Shown piece after piece: positions 8,796 through 17,828 of a stretch of 64,000 nt of DNA. Source of the DNA: an uncultured Bacteroides sp. GTDB lineage: Bacteria; Bacteroidota; Bacteroidia; Bacteroidales; Bacteroidaceae. The notes under the pieces were generated by a model. It was not told the origin of the DNA. It saw nothing but the letters and a program-made list of their open reading frames with translations, and ran no database searches. How positions within the stretch are numbered: the stretch's first letter is position 1; every line of letters begins with the position of its first letter. The stretch covers positions 1 to 64,000 of the forward strand of contig UQTJ01000016.1 of assembly GCA_900544075.1 (NCBI GenBank), read 5' to 3'. The translations under genes and the position numbers were made by a program.

Positions 8796-9578
8796 ATGAA
8801 CAATATAATAAAGTCGGTAAATCTGATTTATTATTCACCTACAGGCACATCAAGAAAAATTGCACGTGCCATTGGTGACGGATTAAAGGTAAATGACCTT
8901 TCCGAATCGGACATAACTTTCAAGAACAACGAAATCAACGTTTTTCAAGAAAACTCACTGACAGTATTCGTTGCTCCTGTCTATGGCGGACGCATTCCAC
9001 CTCAGTTCTTCGAACGTCTGGGAGAAATAAACGGGAATGGTGCTATGTGCGTAGTAGTTGTGGTATATGGAAACAGACACTACGATGATGCCCTGCTTGA
9101 ACTTAAGAACGAAGTCTTAAAAAGAGGGTTCCGGCCTATAGCGGCAGCTACGTTCATAGGCGAACACAGTTTCAGCAGAGAGAATATGCCTGTTGCTGCA
9201 GGAAGGCCTGACCATTATGACATTGGTATGGCCGAACATTTCGGAAAAGAGGTTATAGACAAAATAAACACTGTTGCCAATCCGGGAGAGCTGTATGTTC
9301 CAGGAAATTTTCCATACAAAGAGATAAAACCTAAACAGCCAGTTGCGCCACAAAGCACAGACGCATGCTGCTCATGCGGGCTATGTATTCCGGCATGTCC
9401 TACTCATGCAATATATATGGACGATGAAAACAATATAATTACAGATACCGATACCTGTACACTGTGCTGTGCCTGCGTAAAAATATGTCCTAATGGAGCA
9501 AGAATATTCGATACTCCATTTACAAAATTTCTGTATGAAAATTTCAGCGAAAGAAAAAATCCTGAATTCTACTTCTGA
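8796..9578 (+). CDS. EFR1-type flavodoxin/ferredoxin fusion protein
   Basis: Probable cytoplasmic electron-transfer protein of 260 aa. The N-terminal half is flavodoxin-like: the FMN phosphate loop is YYSPTGTSRKIA (residues 12-23), with VFVAPVYGGRIP as a second flavin loop near residue 60. The C-terminal part has two complete [4Fe-4S] motifs, C191-x2-C194-x2-C197-x3-C201P and C221-x2-C224-x2-C227-x3-C231P. This combination matches the EFR1 family of anaerobes. It is a single-gene unit between the tRNA-Leu terminator and a strong hairpin. Its redox partner is not indicated by context. Confidence 0.85.
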   Translation: MNNIIKSVNLIYYSPTGTSRKIARAIGDGLKVNDLSESDITFKNNEINVFQENSLTVFVAPVYGGRIPPQFFERLGEINGNGAMCVVVVVYGNRHYDDALLELKNEVLKRGFRPIAAATFIGEHSFSRENMPVAAGRPDHYDIGMAEHFGKEVIDKINTVANPGELYVPGNFPYKEIKPKQPVAPQSTDACCSCGLCIPACPTHAIYMDDENNIITDTDTCTLCCACVKICPNGARIFDTPFTKFLYENFSERKNPEFYF

Positions 9579-9622
9579 CAAACCCGAAATAACCAATTTT
9601 AAAACGCTTCGTCATTTGATTC

Positions 9623-9666
9623 AAAACGCTTCGTCGTTTTGACTTAAACGACGAAGCGTTTTTTTC
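9623..9666 (+). terminator. terminator after the ferredoxin gene
   Basis: AAAACGCTTCGTCGTTT (9623-9639) pairs with 9646-9662 in a perfect 17-bp stem with a 6-base loop, followed by a T run. A second copy of the left arm, AAAACGCTTCGTC, lies upstream at 9601-9613. Confidence 0.85.
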
Positions 9667-9674
9667 GGATATAG

Positions 9675-9713
9675 AAAACGGGCCGTACCCACATTGTGAA
9701 TACGACCCGTTTT
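9675..9713 (-). terminator. terminator of rpsO
   Basis: AAAACGGGCCGTA and TACGACCCGTTTT are inverted copies with one mismatch, 29 bases past the rpsO stop codon; on the minus strand the stem ends in a T run. Confidence 0.7.
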
Positions 9714-9741
9714 GCTTGAATTTCCGTGCAGCAAGTAATAA

Positions 9742-10011
9742 TTACTTACGCAAGCCAAGCTCTTTAACGATAGCACGATATCTTGTGATGTCGCGATCCT
9801 TAAGGTAGTTAAGTAAAGCACGACGCTTACCTACCAAAGTTGTAAGAGCTCTTTCAGTACTATAATCTTTTCTGTTGAGCTTCATGTGCTCAGTCAGGCG
9901 AGAAATACGGTATGAAAACAATGCTATCTGCGATTCAGCTGATCCAGTATCAGTGTTAGACTTTCCGTACTTTTCAAAGATTTCTTGTTTTTTAGCTGCG
10001 TCTAAATACAT
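9742..10011 (-). CDS. rpsO: 30S ribosomal protein S15
   Basis: Small-subunit protein that binds 16S rRNA early in assembly and contributes to an intersubunit bridge. At 89 aa it has the normal full length, with the conserved regions FEKYGKSNTDTGSAESQIALFSYRI, LTEHMKLNRKDYSTERAL and the C-terminal LLNYLKDRDITRYRAIVKELGLRK, each quoted here as family landmarks. It is monocistronic, with its own terminator, and the 290-base spacer to typA separates it from the divergent gene. Confidence 0.97.
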   Translation of the reverse strand: MYLDAAKKQEIFEKYGKSNTDTGSAESQIALFSYRISRLTEHMKLNRKDYSTERALTTLVGKRRALLNYLKDRDITRYRAIVKELGLRK

Positions 10012-10269
10012 AATTTTGACTGTTTTTAAAATGTATAAATTTGATTTGCGAGCGCAAAGATACTAAGAATCTTTATATTAGACAAAACAAAAGGTACTTT
10101 TTTTCTGATTTTCAAACAAAAATGTACGTTTATATCCGCATTATATACATAATCAACGCAATCCTCCTACAAATTTCTCCAATGAAACAATATATCATAC
10201 GAAATGAACTACACTTCTAAAAAAAATAAAAACCGCCACTCTTTATAACCGTATTTCACTGAAAAATAG

Positions 10270-10277
10270 TAAATTTG
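10270..10277 (+). promoter_or_regulatory. candidate -7 box of typA
   Basis: TAAATTTG matches TAnnTTTG and lies 24 bases upstream of the start codon. No clear -33 TTTG is present. Confidence 0.45.
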
Positions 10278-10301
10278 CAGCCAAATATATAGGTATATAG
10301 T

Positions 10302-12104
10302 ATGCAAGACATTAGAAACATTGCCATCATTGCCCACGTTGACCATGGTAAGACAACACTGGTGGACAAGATGATGCTGGCGGGACACCTGTTCCGCGGA
10401 GACCAGACTAACGGTGAGCTGGTATTGGATAACAACGATTTGGAACGTGAAAGAGGTATAACTATCCTCTCGAAAAACGTATCAATCAATTACAAGGGTA
10501 CTAAAATCAACATCATAGACACTCCGGGACACGCCGATTTCGGAGGTGAAGTAGAACGTGTATTGAACATGGCAGACGGATGTATTCTGCTTGTAGACGC
10601 ATTCGAAGGCCCTATGCCACAGACACGTTTCGTGCTTCAGAAAGCATTGCAGATAGGACTTAAGCCTATAGTAGTAGTAAACAAGGTAGACAAACCGAAC
10701 TGCCGTCCGGAAGAAGTTCACGAAATGGTGTTCGACCTGATGTTCAGCCTCAACGCGACAGAAGACCAGCTTGATTTCCCTGTAATCTACGGTTCTGCAA
10801 AGAACAACTGGATGGGTGAAGACTGGAAAACTCCGACAGACAGTATCACTCCACTGCTGGATGCCATCATCAAATACATCCCTGCACCGGAATTCCTTGA
10901 AGGTACTCCTCAGATGCTTATCACATCATTGGACTATTCTTCATACACCGGGCGTATCGCAGTGGGACGCGTACACAGAGGTACACTGAAAGAAGGTATG
11001 AACATCACTCTTGCAAAACGCGATGGTTCATTGGTAAAATCAAAGATAAAGGAAGTACATACTTTCGAAGGTCTTGGTCGTAAGAAAGTGGAATCAGTTT
11101 CATCAGGTGACATCTGCGCCATAGTAGGTGTAGAAGGTTTCGAAATCGGTGATACTATATGCGATTTCGAAAATCCGGAACCACTTGCTCCTATCGCAAT
11201 CGACGAGCCAACAATGAGTATGCTCTTCACTATCAATGACTCTCCTTTCTTCGGGAAAGAAGGTAAGTTCGTTACATCACGCCACATTCACGACCGTCTG
11301 ATGAAGGAACTTGACAAGAACCTTGCTCTCCGTGTGAGAAAAACTGAAAACGAAGATGGTAAATGGATTGTTTCAGGACGTGGTGTATTGCACCTGTCAG
11401 TACTTATCGAAACAATGCGCCGCGAAGGTTACGAGCTTCAGGTAGGCCAGCCACAGGTTATCTTCAAGGAGATAGACGGAGTGAAATGCGAACCTATCGA
11501 GGAACTTACAATCAGCGTGCCGGAAGAGTTCTCAAGCAAGATGATTGATATGGTGACTCGCCGTAAGGGTGAACTTACATCAATGGAAACTCAGGGCGAC
11601 CGTGTAAACATTGAGTTCAATATGCCATCACGCGGCATCATCGGTCTACGTACAAATGTGCTTACAGCATCTCAGGGAGAAGCTATCATGGCACACCGTT
11701 TCAAGGAATATCAGCCATACAAGGGTGAAATAGACCGCCGCACAAACGGTTCTATGATTGCCATGGAATCAGGTACAGCATTTGCCTACGCTATCGACAA
11801 GCTTCAGGACAGAGGTAAGTTCTTTATCTATCCTCAGGACGAAGTTTACGCAGGACAGGTGGTAGGTGAACACGTACACGAAAATGACCTGGTAATCAAC
11901 GTAACAAAATCAAAGAAACTTACCAATATGCGTGCATCTGGTTCGGACGACAAGGCACGAATCATCCCTCCGGTGATATTCTCACTTGAAGAAGCATTGG
12001 AGTATATCAAGGAAGACGAATACGTGGAAGTAACTCCTAAGAGCATGCGTATGCGTAAGATTATTCTTGACGAGACTGAAAGAAAGCGTGCTAACAAGAA
12101 CTAA
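10302..12104 (+). CDS. typA: translational GTPase TypA/BipA
   Basis: Ribosome-binding GTPase of the elongation-factor superfamily, linked in other bacteria to 50S assembly, stress and low-temperature growth. It is 600 aa, the usual length. The G domain has G1 AHVDHGKT (residues 11-18), G2 RGIT at 51-54, G3 DTPGHADF (73-80) and G4 NKVD (127-130). EF-Tu-like domain 2, EF-G-like domains III and V, and the BipA-specific C-terminal domain (GSMIAMESGTAFAYAI, then LTNMRASGSDDK) follow. It is monocistronic, and the IS66 element begins only about 10 bases after the stop, so its native terminator may have been displaced. Confidence 0.97.
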   Translation: MQDIRNIAIIAHVDHGKTTLVDKMMLAGHLFRGDQTNGELVLDNNDLERERGITILSKNVSINYKGTKINIIDTPGHADFGGEVERVLNMADGCILLVDAFEGPMPQTRFVLQKALQIGLKPIVVVNKVDKPNCRPEEVHEMVFDLMFSLNATEDQLDFPVIYGSAKNNWMGEDWKTPTDSITPLLDAIIKYIPAPEFLEGTPQMLITSLDYSSYTGRIAVGRVHRGTLKEGMNITLAKRDGSLVKSKIKEVHTFEGLGRKKVESVSSGDICAIVGVEGFEIGDTICDFENPEPLAPIAIDEPTMSMLFTINDSPFFGKEGKFVTSRHIHDRLMKELDKNLALRVRKTENEDGKWIVSGRGVLHLSVLIETMRREGYELQVGQPQVIFKEIDGVKCEPIEELTISVPEEFSSKMIDMVTRRKGELTSMETQGDRVNIEFNMPSRGIIGLRTNVLTASQGEAIMAHRFKEYQPYKGEIDRRTNGSMIAMESGTAFAYAIDKLQDRGKFFIYPQDEVYAGQVVGEHVHENDLVINVTKSKKLTNMRASGSDDKARIIPPVIFSLEEALEYIKEDEYVEVTPKSMRMRKIILDETERKRANKN

Positions 12105-12113
12105 ATAATTCTT

Positions 12114-12167
12114 ATATTAAACAAAAGAGGGCATATCACAATGATAGTATAACCGTCCGCGATAGCG
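12114..12167 (+). repeat. left inverted end of the IS66 element
   Basis: A 25-base outer block and a 17-base inner block (AACCGTCCGCGATAGCG), both matched in inverted form at the right end. The spacer between the blocks is 12 bases here and 7 at the right end. Confidence 0.85.
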
Positions 12168-12216
12168 TCTTGTAATCTGCCTATAGTAATTCTAACTTTG
12201 CCATAAAATTTTAGAT

Positions 12217-12792
12217 ATGGTAAAATTAGAATACTACAGGCAGATTTTTTCTGCTTTTAAAGAATTATGTGCGTCCGGCAAACAATCATGTTCCTTTCTG
12301 GAATATTGCCGCAAGCATGGTGTCAGTTATTATAGGATGTATTTAGTATTGAAGGAAGAATACCAAAGTCTAAATGAGATTCCCGGATATACAAGAGGCA
12401 GCAGCCTGAAATTCCGTTGTTCTCAGGTTTATGAAGAATTTAAGACTCTCTGTGCCAATAGCAGACAGCCTGGGACTTTTATAGATTATTATAAAGGTTT
12501 TGGAATAACAGAGAGACAAATGGATGGTTACCTGAGGCGCAACAAACTACGTGTTATAGATTTACCGGGATATACAAGTCCTTTCGGTTGTCCAAGTTCA
12601 CAATATAAGGAAATACCTTTTGAAGATGTGATCTTTGAGGAAGCCGGTTTTCTTCCTGCAGAGAGTTGCAATGTGATTACTGTCAGAGTAGATGGCAATG
12701 TGGAGGTAAGCTTTCCGGCAGATACGGACTTGTCCGTTATTGCAAAGTTTATACGTAAAATTGGAAGGGAGGACGGTCATGTGGGGGCTTGA
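12217..12792 (+). CDS. tnpA: IS66 accessory protein TnpA (OrfA)
   Basis: A 191-aa protein in the first position of the IS66 gene set. It has two similar helix-rich segments (residues 1-60 and 70-115), each with a pattern like FKELCASGKQ...FLEYCRKHGVS and FKTLCANSRQ...FIDYYKGFGIT, which suggests an internal duplication of a DNA-binding fold. The C-terminal part (ITVRVDGNVEVSFPADTD) resembles the end of the IS66 OrfA group. It overlaps tnpB by 14 bases, implying coupled translation. Its exact role in transposition is not established by the sequence. Confidence 0.8.
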   Translation: MVKLEYYRQIFSAFKELCASGKQSCSFLEYCRKHGVSYYRMYLVLKEEYQSLNEIPGYTRGSSLKFRCSQVYEEFKTLCANSRQPGTFIDYYKGFGITERQMDGYLRRNKLRVIDLPGYTSPFGCPSSQYKEIPFEDVIFEEAGFLPAESCNVITVRVDGNVEVSFPADTDLSVIAKFIRKIGREDGHVGA

Positions 12793-13108
12793 TTCATGTC
12801 TGCATCTGTGGGTCTGTCAGAATCCTGTATCCATGCGTTACGGCATCCGTGGTCTGACGCAAATGATATGGTCGTGGAAAGGACACTCTCCGGCTTCGGG
12901 TGATGTATATGTTTTTTTCTCGCACGACCGCAAGACTATGAAAGCATTAAAATGGGATGGTGACGGCTTTTTGATGTATACTAAAAGGCTGCCTCAAGGG
13001 CGTTTCCGTGAAGTACTGAGAAACGGTGACAGTAGCGTCCGCAGGCTTCAATGGGACGACTTTTACATGCTGATGAGGGGGCTTCACACCTGTAAAAGTA
13101 ACGGTTGA
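12779..13108 (+). CDS. tnpB: IS66 accessory protein TnpB (Orf2)
   Basis: IS66 Orf2-like protein of about 109 aa. Family signatures are GDVYVFFSHDRKTMKALKWD followed by GDGFLMYTKRLPQGRF, which correspond to the conserved VFVF...LK.L.WDGDGFWL..KRL..G.F pattern. I chose the ATG at 12779; a TTG at 12740 in the same frame would give a longer, less typical N-terminus. It is required together with TnpA and TnpC in studied IS66 elements. A 105-base gap separates it from tnpC. Confidence 0.87.
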   Translation: MWGLDSCLHLWVCQNPVSMRYGIRGLTQMIWSWKGHSPASGDVYVFFSHDRKTMKALKWDGDGFLMYTKRLPQGRFREVLRNGDSSVRRLQWDDFYMLMRGLHTCKSNG

Positions 13109-13213
13109 GAATCGCTTTAGAATGGCTGTAAAACAGTATGTATAAAACTGATAATCAAATAATTAAACCACAGGAAAGTTGCACATTTCATTCTTTTTTC
13201 GTAACTTTAAAAC

Positions 13214-14788
13214 ATGAAAAAGGATGAACTGATAGAACTTTTACAACGCCAGAACGACTTCCTCCAGGGTAAACTGGAGGAAGCCTTGACGTCTGTCCGT
13301 TCACTGACCACCGCTAACGAGAAACTGACTGCCACGGTTGAGGAACTGAGAAGGCAGATAGCCTCTCTGGAGGAAACTCTCAAAGGAAAGAACATCGAAC
13401 TCAGTAAGGAGAAAACTGCACGTCAGGCAATGCACCGTTTGCAGGAATCTCCGTCGGAAAGACAGACTAAACAGGTAAAAGCCACCTCCGATGCTTCTGA
13501 ACAGAAAAAAGAAAAGAAACATACAAACAACGTGGCAAGGAAAAAGACACATCCGGAATGTGAGATTGAAACCTTTGATGTAGAACCTGACGACCCGGAG
13601 TTCGATCCTGAACTGGCCAGATATATCTGTACATGCGATGTCGTACGTTATTCAATGGTTCCCATGCGCTTCATCAAGACAATATATAAGGTCAAGAAGT
13701 ATGTTCAGGACGGTAAAATCTTCAAAGGTCCTGTTCCGGCAACTCCACTACTGAACTCCCAGTACACTGCCTCTTTTATCGCAGGTCTGGCGGAGTTGCG
13801 CTATCTGCACGGAATGCCGCTTGAAAATGCGGTGGAATACTTCCGCTCACATGGCTTCGATCTTGATAAGGGTACCGCCCGGAAGCTTGTCAGCAAAACC
13901 AAGGTTCAGCTGGAGAACCTTTATAAGGCTCTCGCAAAGGCAATCCTTGAGGATAATTATATCTGTGGTGATGAAACTTATCAGAAAGTACGTCTGCAGA
14001 CAGCCACTGAATCCGGGAAGAAAATCAAGAAAGGATATATCTGGGTGTTTGTCGGTATGACCACAGGTCTGGTGTATTTCTTTTATGATGACGGATCACG
14101 TTCGGCTGAAGTTTTCGAAAATGAAATAAAGGGATTTAACGGAGCCTTCCAGTGCGACTATTACTCCGGATACCGCCATATCGGAATCGGTAATCTGAAA
14201 GAAATTAAAAGACTTCCTTGTCTGCAGCATATAAAACGGAAGTTCCTGGATATAAAGGATAATACTATTGCCCAGCAAACAGCCAAGCGCTTCGGTCTGT
14301 TATATCACTTCGAACATAAACACAAAACAGGAAAGGAGGGATGGACTGATGAAGACCACCTTCAGTGGGGACAACGTTACTCAAAAGTGATGATTGAAAA
14401 AATCTACAGAGGACTGATTGAGATTAAAGATCGTCCGGGGGTACCGCCTGATGATCCTCTTAATGCTGCTGCCGATTATGCGCTGAAACAGTGGCATGAA
14501 ATACCGGCAATCTTCTCTTCGCCTAAATACAGGCTTGACAACAATGAAGTTGAACGGATAAACAGGTATATATCACTGACACGAAGACGTCTGACAATAG
14601 GCTCTCATACAGGAGCCGAAGTGGCGGTGTTATACCACTCGTTAGCCATAACATGCCATAGATGTGGAATAAACATCTTTGAATACTTCTGCGACATTAT
14701 AGACCGTTGTGCCGCATGGTCTCCTAATACTCCTATAGATAAATACCGTGATTTGCTTCCGGATAGATGGAAGAAGATGCAAAGATAG
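13214..14788 (+). CDS. tnpC: IS66-family transposase TnpC (DDE)
   Basis: Catalytic transposase, 524 aa. The N-terminus (about residues 1-70) is a leucine-rich coiled coil typical of IS66 TnpC. A Lys-rich linker follows, then a zinc-finger-like IS66 region around YICTCDVVRYSMVP. The DDE residues are consistent with D253 (CGDETYQKV), D315 (CDYYSGYRH) and E445 or E447 (NNEVERINRYI). The reading frame is intact and the stop codon lies inside a hairpin that probably terminates the IS transcript. Confidence 0.93.
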   Translation: MKKDELIELLQRQNDFLQGKLEEALTSVRSLTTANEKLTATVEELRRQIASLEETLKGKNIELSKEKTARQAMHRLQESPSERQTKQVKATSDASEQKKEKKHTNNVARKKTHPECEIETFDVEPDDPEFDPELARYICTCDVVRYSMVPMRFIKTIYKVKKYVQDGKIFKGPVPATPLLNSQYTASFIAGLAELRYLHGMPLENAVEYFRSHGFDLDKGTARKLVSKTKVQLENLYKALAKAILEDNYICGDETYQKVRLQTATESGKKIKKGYIWVFVGMTTGLVYFFYDDGSRSAEVFENEIKGFNGAFQCDYYSGYRHIGIGNLKEIKRLPCLQHIKRKFLDIKDNTIAQQTAKRFGLLYHFEHKHKTGKEGWTDEDHLQWGQRYSKVMIEKIYRGLIEIKDRPGVPPDDPLNAAADYALKQWHEIPAIFSSPKYRLDNNEVERINRYISLTRRRLTIGSHTGAEVAVLYHSLAITCHRCGINIFEYFCDIIDRCAAWSPNTPIDKYRDLLPDRWKKMQR

Positions 14789-14816
14789 CCGCCCAAAAAT
14801 CTGGACGGCTATCTTT
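14781..14816 (+). terminator. terminator at the end of tnpC
   Basis: AAAGATAGCCG and CGGCTATCTTT flank a short loop and are followed by more T; the tnpC stop codon is inside the left arm. Confidence 0.75.
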
Positions 14817-14828
14817 TTATGTGGTGAA

Positions 14829-14877
14829 CGCTATCGCGGACGGTTGTACCAATGATATGCCCTCTTTTGTTTAATAT
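14829..14877 (-). repeat. right inverted end of the IS66 element
   Basis: Inverted copy of the left end: a 17-base inner block at 14829-14845 and a 25-base outer block at 14853-14877. Confidence 0.85.
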
Positions 14878-14933
14878 TTTCGTATATTTAATCAAGAAAA
14901 TCCTTTACAAGGATGTTTTCTTATTCATCATGG

Positions 14934-14962
14934 TTTGTTTTTACTACTTTTTTTTACTTTTG
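14934..14962 (+). promoter_or_regulatory. candidate promoter of the surface-glycan genes
   Basis: TTTG at 14934-14937 and TACTTTTG at 14955-14962 (17-base spacing), about 50 bases upstream of the LicD gene. It lies outside the IS end, so it is probably native. Confidence 0.5.
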
Positions 14963-15014
14963 CAGAGAATTCTGGTTTATATAATATGGAATTGACAATA
15001 AAAAGGTAAAGAAT

Positions 15015-15824
15015 ATGATTTACAATACCGGAGAAACAGAAGAAGAACTAAAAGCAAAATATAATCCTGAAGGATCTGTACTTAGAAAAGCCCAGCTCAG
15101 AATGCTGGATATGCTTATTTACATAGACAAAGTATGCAAAGAGCAAAATATAGAATATTGCCTTGAAGCCGGTAATGTATTGGGAGCTGTAAGACATGGT
15201 GGGTTTATACCATGGGATGACGATGTAGATATTATTCTCAGAAGAACCGAATACAACAGACTTTGCAAATATCTTATAGAACACCCACATCCGCAATATG
15301 TACTACAAACTCCGGATACCGATCCGTACTTCTCATTTCATTGGAATATTCTGAGAGATACGAAAAGTGAATTTATACAGAAAAATAAACTTGCAAAAAT
15401 AAGAAAATACCACGGGCTGCAAATAGACATATTCCCTATAGAAAAAAATATCAACCCATTTCTAAAGAGTATTATGAGATTCTCAAATAAATGCATTACC
15501 GGTGAAATAATAAAAAGAGTTCCGAAGATAGGAAGATTCTTGTTTATGATAGAGCGATATCTATCAATACCGTTATGTAGGTTCATATCACCTTTCTTAG
15601 CAACCAAAAACAATAAAAAATATACTTATGCATATGGCATAAAATGGGATACGAAATATGACGAGAATATTATCTATCCAGTAAGAGACATTCAGTTTGA
15701 AGGATACACATTTAAAGGGCCGAACAAACCTATAGAATATCTTAAAACCCTTTATGGGAATTATATGGAACTGCCGCCTAAGGATGCAAGGAATCATCAT
15801 AAAGCAGTATGTAAAGTGTATTAA
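15015..15824 (+). CDS. LicD family phosphotransferase
   Basis: A 269-aa LicD-domain protein, a nucleotidyltransferase-fold family that adds phosphocholine or other phospho-substituents to cell-surface glycans. The signature is clear: CLEAGNVLGAVRHGG, then FIPWDDDVDIILRR with the metal-binding aspartates at about residues 71-75, followed by LQTPDTDPYF and GLQIDIFPIE. There is no signal peptide, so it acts in the cytoplasm. It is followed 84 bases downstream by the first Stealth gene on the same strand, suggesting joint work on one phosphate-containing glycan. The transferred group cannot be told from the sequence. Confidence 0.88.
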   Translation: MIYNTGETEEELKAKYNPEGSVLRKAQLRMLDMLIYIDKVCKEQNIEYCLEAGNVLGAVRHGGFIPWDDDVDIILRRTEYNRLCKYLIEHPHPQYVLQTPDTDPYFSFHWNILRDTKSEFIQKNKLAKIRKYHGLQIDIFPIEKNINPFLKSIMRFSNKCITGEIIKRVPKIGRFLFMIERYLSIPLCRFISPFLATKNNKKYTYAYGIKWDTKYDENIIYPVRDIQFEGYTFKGPNKPIEYLKTLYGNYMELPPKDARNHHKAVCKVY

Positions 15825-15908
15825 GATATTAACGATGAAAGCTGTTGTATTTTACCTATTCTTCCTCTTAATTATAAATCCGGAATCATATTTAACAAAC
15901 AAAAAAAT

Positions 15909-16853
15909 ATGGAAAATATAAATAATACTGATCTTGTATACATGTGGGTAGACGGTAACGACCCTGTCTGGCAGGCTAAACGAAATGCTTGTATAGGAGT
16001 ACCTGTAGAAAAATCAGGTGTAAACTGCAAAGGCAGATATGCCAATAATGATGAGCTTAAGTACAGTCTGCGCTCCATCGAAACGTATGCCCCTTGGATA
16101 AGGAAAATATTTATAGTGACAGACAATCAAACTCCGGAATGGTTAGATATCTCAAACCCTAAGATAAAAATAATAGACCACACTGAGATTATGCCCAAAG
16201 AATATCTTCCATCGTTCAACTCAAGCGTAATCGAACATTTCCTATGCAGAATTCCCGGACTATCCGAACGGTTTCTGGTTGCAAATGATGATACTTTTAT
16301 TAACAAGCCTGTAGACCAGAACTTTTTTTATGCAGAAGACGGGCTGCCATACATGCGCCTCACCCATAGCAGATTAAGAAACATATTCTTATCATTTAAA
16401 AAGAAATTTTTAGGTGTACAGTTTAAAAACTACGTTCAAATAGTACATAATTCAGCAAGTCTTGTCAAAGACAAATTCGGTACATATTACAGCGGAAGAC
16501 CGCATCACAATATAGATGCATATTTAAAGAGTGACTGTATGCATGTAGAAGAGATGTTCAAAAACGAAATAACCGCTACATTGTGTAATCATGTCCGGAG
16601 CATGAACGATATACACCGTAGCATATACGCATATGTCGCATTAGCAGAAAAACGATGTCATCCGCTTTATGTAACACAAAAGACTTCATTCAGATTTCAT
16701 ATAGAGAACCACAAACATTATACAAAGTTGGAAAAATACAATCCTGTATTTTTCTGTATGAACGACTCAGAATATGCCAATGATGATGACAGAATAAAGG
16801 TTAAAGATTTTTTAGGCAAACGCTTCCCTGAGAAATCCCAGTTTGAGAAATGA
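15909..16853 (+). CDS. Stealth family capsular polysaccharide phosphotransferase (copy 1)
   Basis: A 314-aa Stealth protein; the family transfers hexose-1-phosphate and builds phosphodiester-linked surface polymers, sometimes mimicking host glycans. Conserved region 1 is at the N-terminus (DLVYMWVDGNDPVW). Region 2 covers RKIFIVTDNQTPEWLD, IIDHTEIMP and VANDDTFINKPV, with an acidic DD pair. Region 3 includes RPHHNIDAYLKSD. It is very similar along its whole length to the next gene, so the pair arose by tandem duplication and then diverged. No signal peptide or membrane segment is seen. Confidence 0.88.
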   Translation: MENINNTDLVYMWVDGNDPVWQAKRNACIGVPVEKSGVNCKGRYANNDELKYSLRSIETYAPWIRKIFIVTDNQTPEWLDISNPKIKIIDHTEIMPKEYLPSFNSSVIEHFLCRIPGLSERFLVANDDTFINKPVDQNFFYAEDGLPYMRLTHSRLRNIFLSFKKKFLGVQFKNYVQIVHNSASLVKDKFGTYYSGRPHHNIDAYLKSDCMHVEEMFKNEITATLCNHVRSMNDIHRSIYAYVALAEKRCHPLYVTQKTSFRFHIENHKHYTKLEKYNPVFFCMNDSEYANDDDRIKVKDFLGKRFPEKSQFEK

Positions 16854-16892
16854 ATAATGAAATAATCAATTGAAATTAAAAGAAGAGATAGA

Positions 16893-17825
16893 ATGGATAT
16901 AGATTTAGTTTATCTTTGGGTCAATGGTAACGACCCTGTATGGCAAGCAAAACGTAATGCCACAATAGGAAAGCCTGTTGAAAATTCCGGAGTGAATTGT
17001 GAAGGTCGGTATGCCAACAATGATGAATTGAAATTCAGCCTGAGATCCATAGAGAAATATGCTCCGTGGATACACAGAATCTTTATTGTCACAGACAATC
17101 AAACTCCTTCTTGGCTTGACACATCAAATCCAAAGATTCAGATAGTAGACCACACCGAAATAATGCCACCTGAAAGTTTGCCTTGCTTTAACTCCAGCGT
17201 GTTAGAGCATTTCTTATATAAAATACCAGGACTTTCGGAACATTTCCTATACTCGAACGATGACATGCTTATAAACAAGCCTGTCAGTCCTTCTACTTTC
17301 TTTGCAAAAGACGGATACCCTATAATACGTTTCAACAGAAGACCTTTCAGGAAACAGATTTTAGCATTTAAAGAAAAAATCTTAGGAAAAAAGCTAAGCA
17401 ACTACAACCAGATAATAAAAAACGCAGCAGAATTGGTTGAGAGAAAATATGGCATATATTTTACCGGCAAAGCACATCATAATATAGATGCATATTTAAA
17501 AAGTGATTTTCAACATACAGAAGAAATGTTTTATGATGAAATAAAAGTCACTTACTCAAACCATGTACGCAGTGCAAATGATATCCAAAGGAGTTTATTC
17601 TCTTATGTAGCATTAGCCGAGAAACATGCACACCTAAAATATGTAACACAAAAAACATCATTCAGGCTACATATTCATAAAGACAAGTATTATAGTAAAT
17701 TTGAAAGATATAACCCGCTTCTGTTCTGCATGAATGACTCGGAATATGCAACTGATGAGCACAGACTCAAAGCTAAAGCATTTCTGGAAAACTATTTTCC
17801 GGAAAAGTCTCAATTTGAAAAATAG
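16893..17825 (+). CDS. Stealth family capsular polysaccharide phosphotransferase (copy 2)
   Basis: A 310-aa paralogue of the preceding gene, 39 bases downstream. The same landmarks are present: DLVYLWVNGNDPVWQAKRNA, HRIFIVTDNQTPSWLD, VDHTEIMPPESLPCFNSSV, YSNDDMLINKPV and AHHNIDAYLKSDF, with an almost identical C-terminus (FCMNDSEYA, FPEKSQFEK). The metal/phosphate DD pair is kept, so it is probably active. Divergence in the middle region (about residues 140-190) suggests a different acceptor or donor from copy 1. It ends 3 bases from the convergent GT92 gene, with no room for a terminator. Confidence 0.88.
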   Translation: MDIDLVYLWVNGNDPVWQAKRNATIGKPVENSGVNCEGRYANNDELKFSLRSIEKYAPWIHRIFIVTDNQTPSWLDTSNPKIQIVDHTEIMPPESLPCFNSSVLEHFLYKIPGLSEHFLYSNDDMLINKPVSPSTFFAKDGYPIIRFNRRPFRKQILAFKEKILGKKLSNYNQIIKNAAELVERKYGIYFTGKAHHNIDAYLKSDFQHTEEMFYDEIKVTYSNHVRSANDIQRSLFSYVALAEKHAHLKYVTQKTSFRLHIHKDKYYSKFERYNPLLFCMNDSEYATDEHRLKAKAFLENYFPEKSQFEK

Positions 17826-17828
17826 CTC

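Larger units (their letters stand above)
12114..14877 (+). mobile_element. complete IS66-family insertion sequence
   Basis: About 2.76 kb holding the three-gene set tnpA, tnpB, tnpC, bounded by inverted ends. The outer 25 bases (12114-12138 and 14853-14877) are perfect inverted copies, and an inner 17-base block (12151-12167 and 14829-14845) is again perfect. All three frames are open, so it may still be active. I could not find a clear 8-bp target duplication next to the ends. It lies between typA and the surface-glycan genes. Confidence 0.9.
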
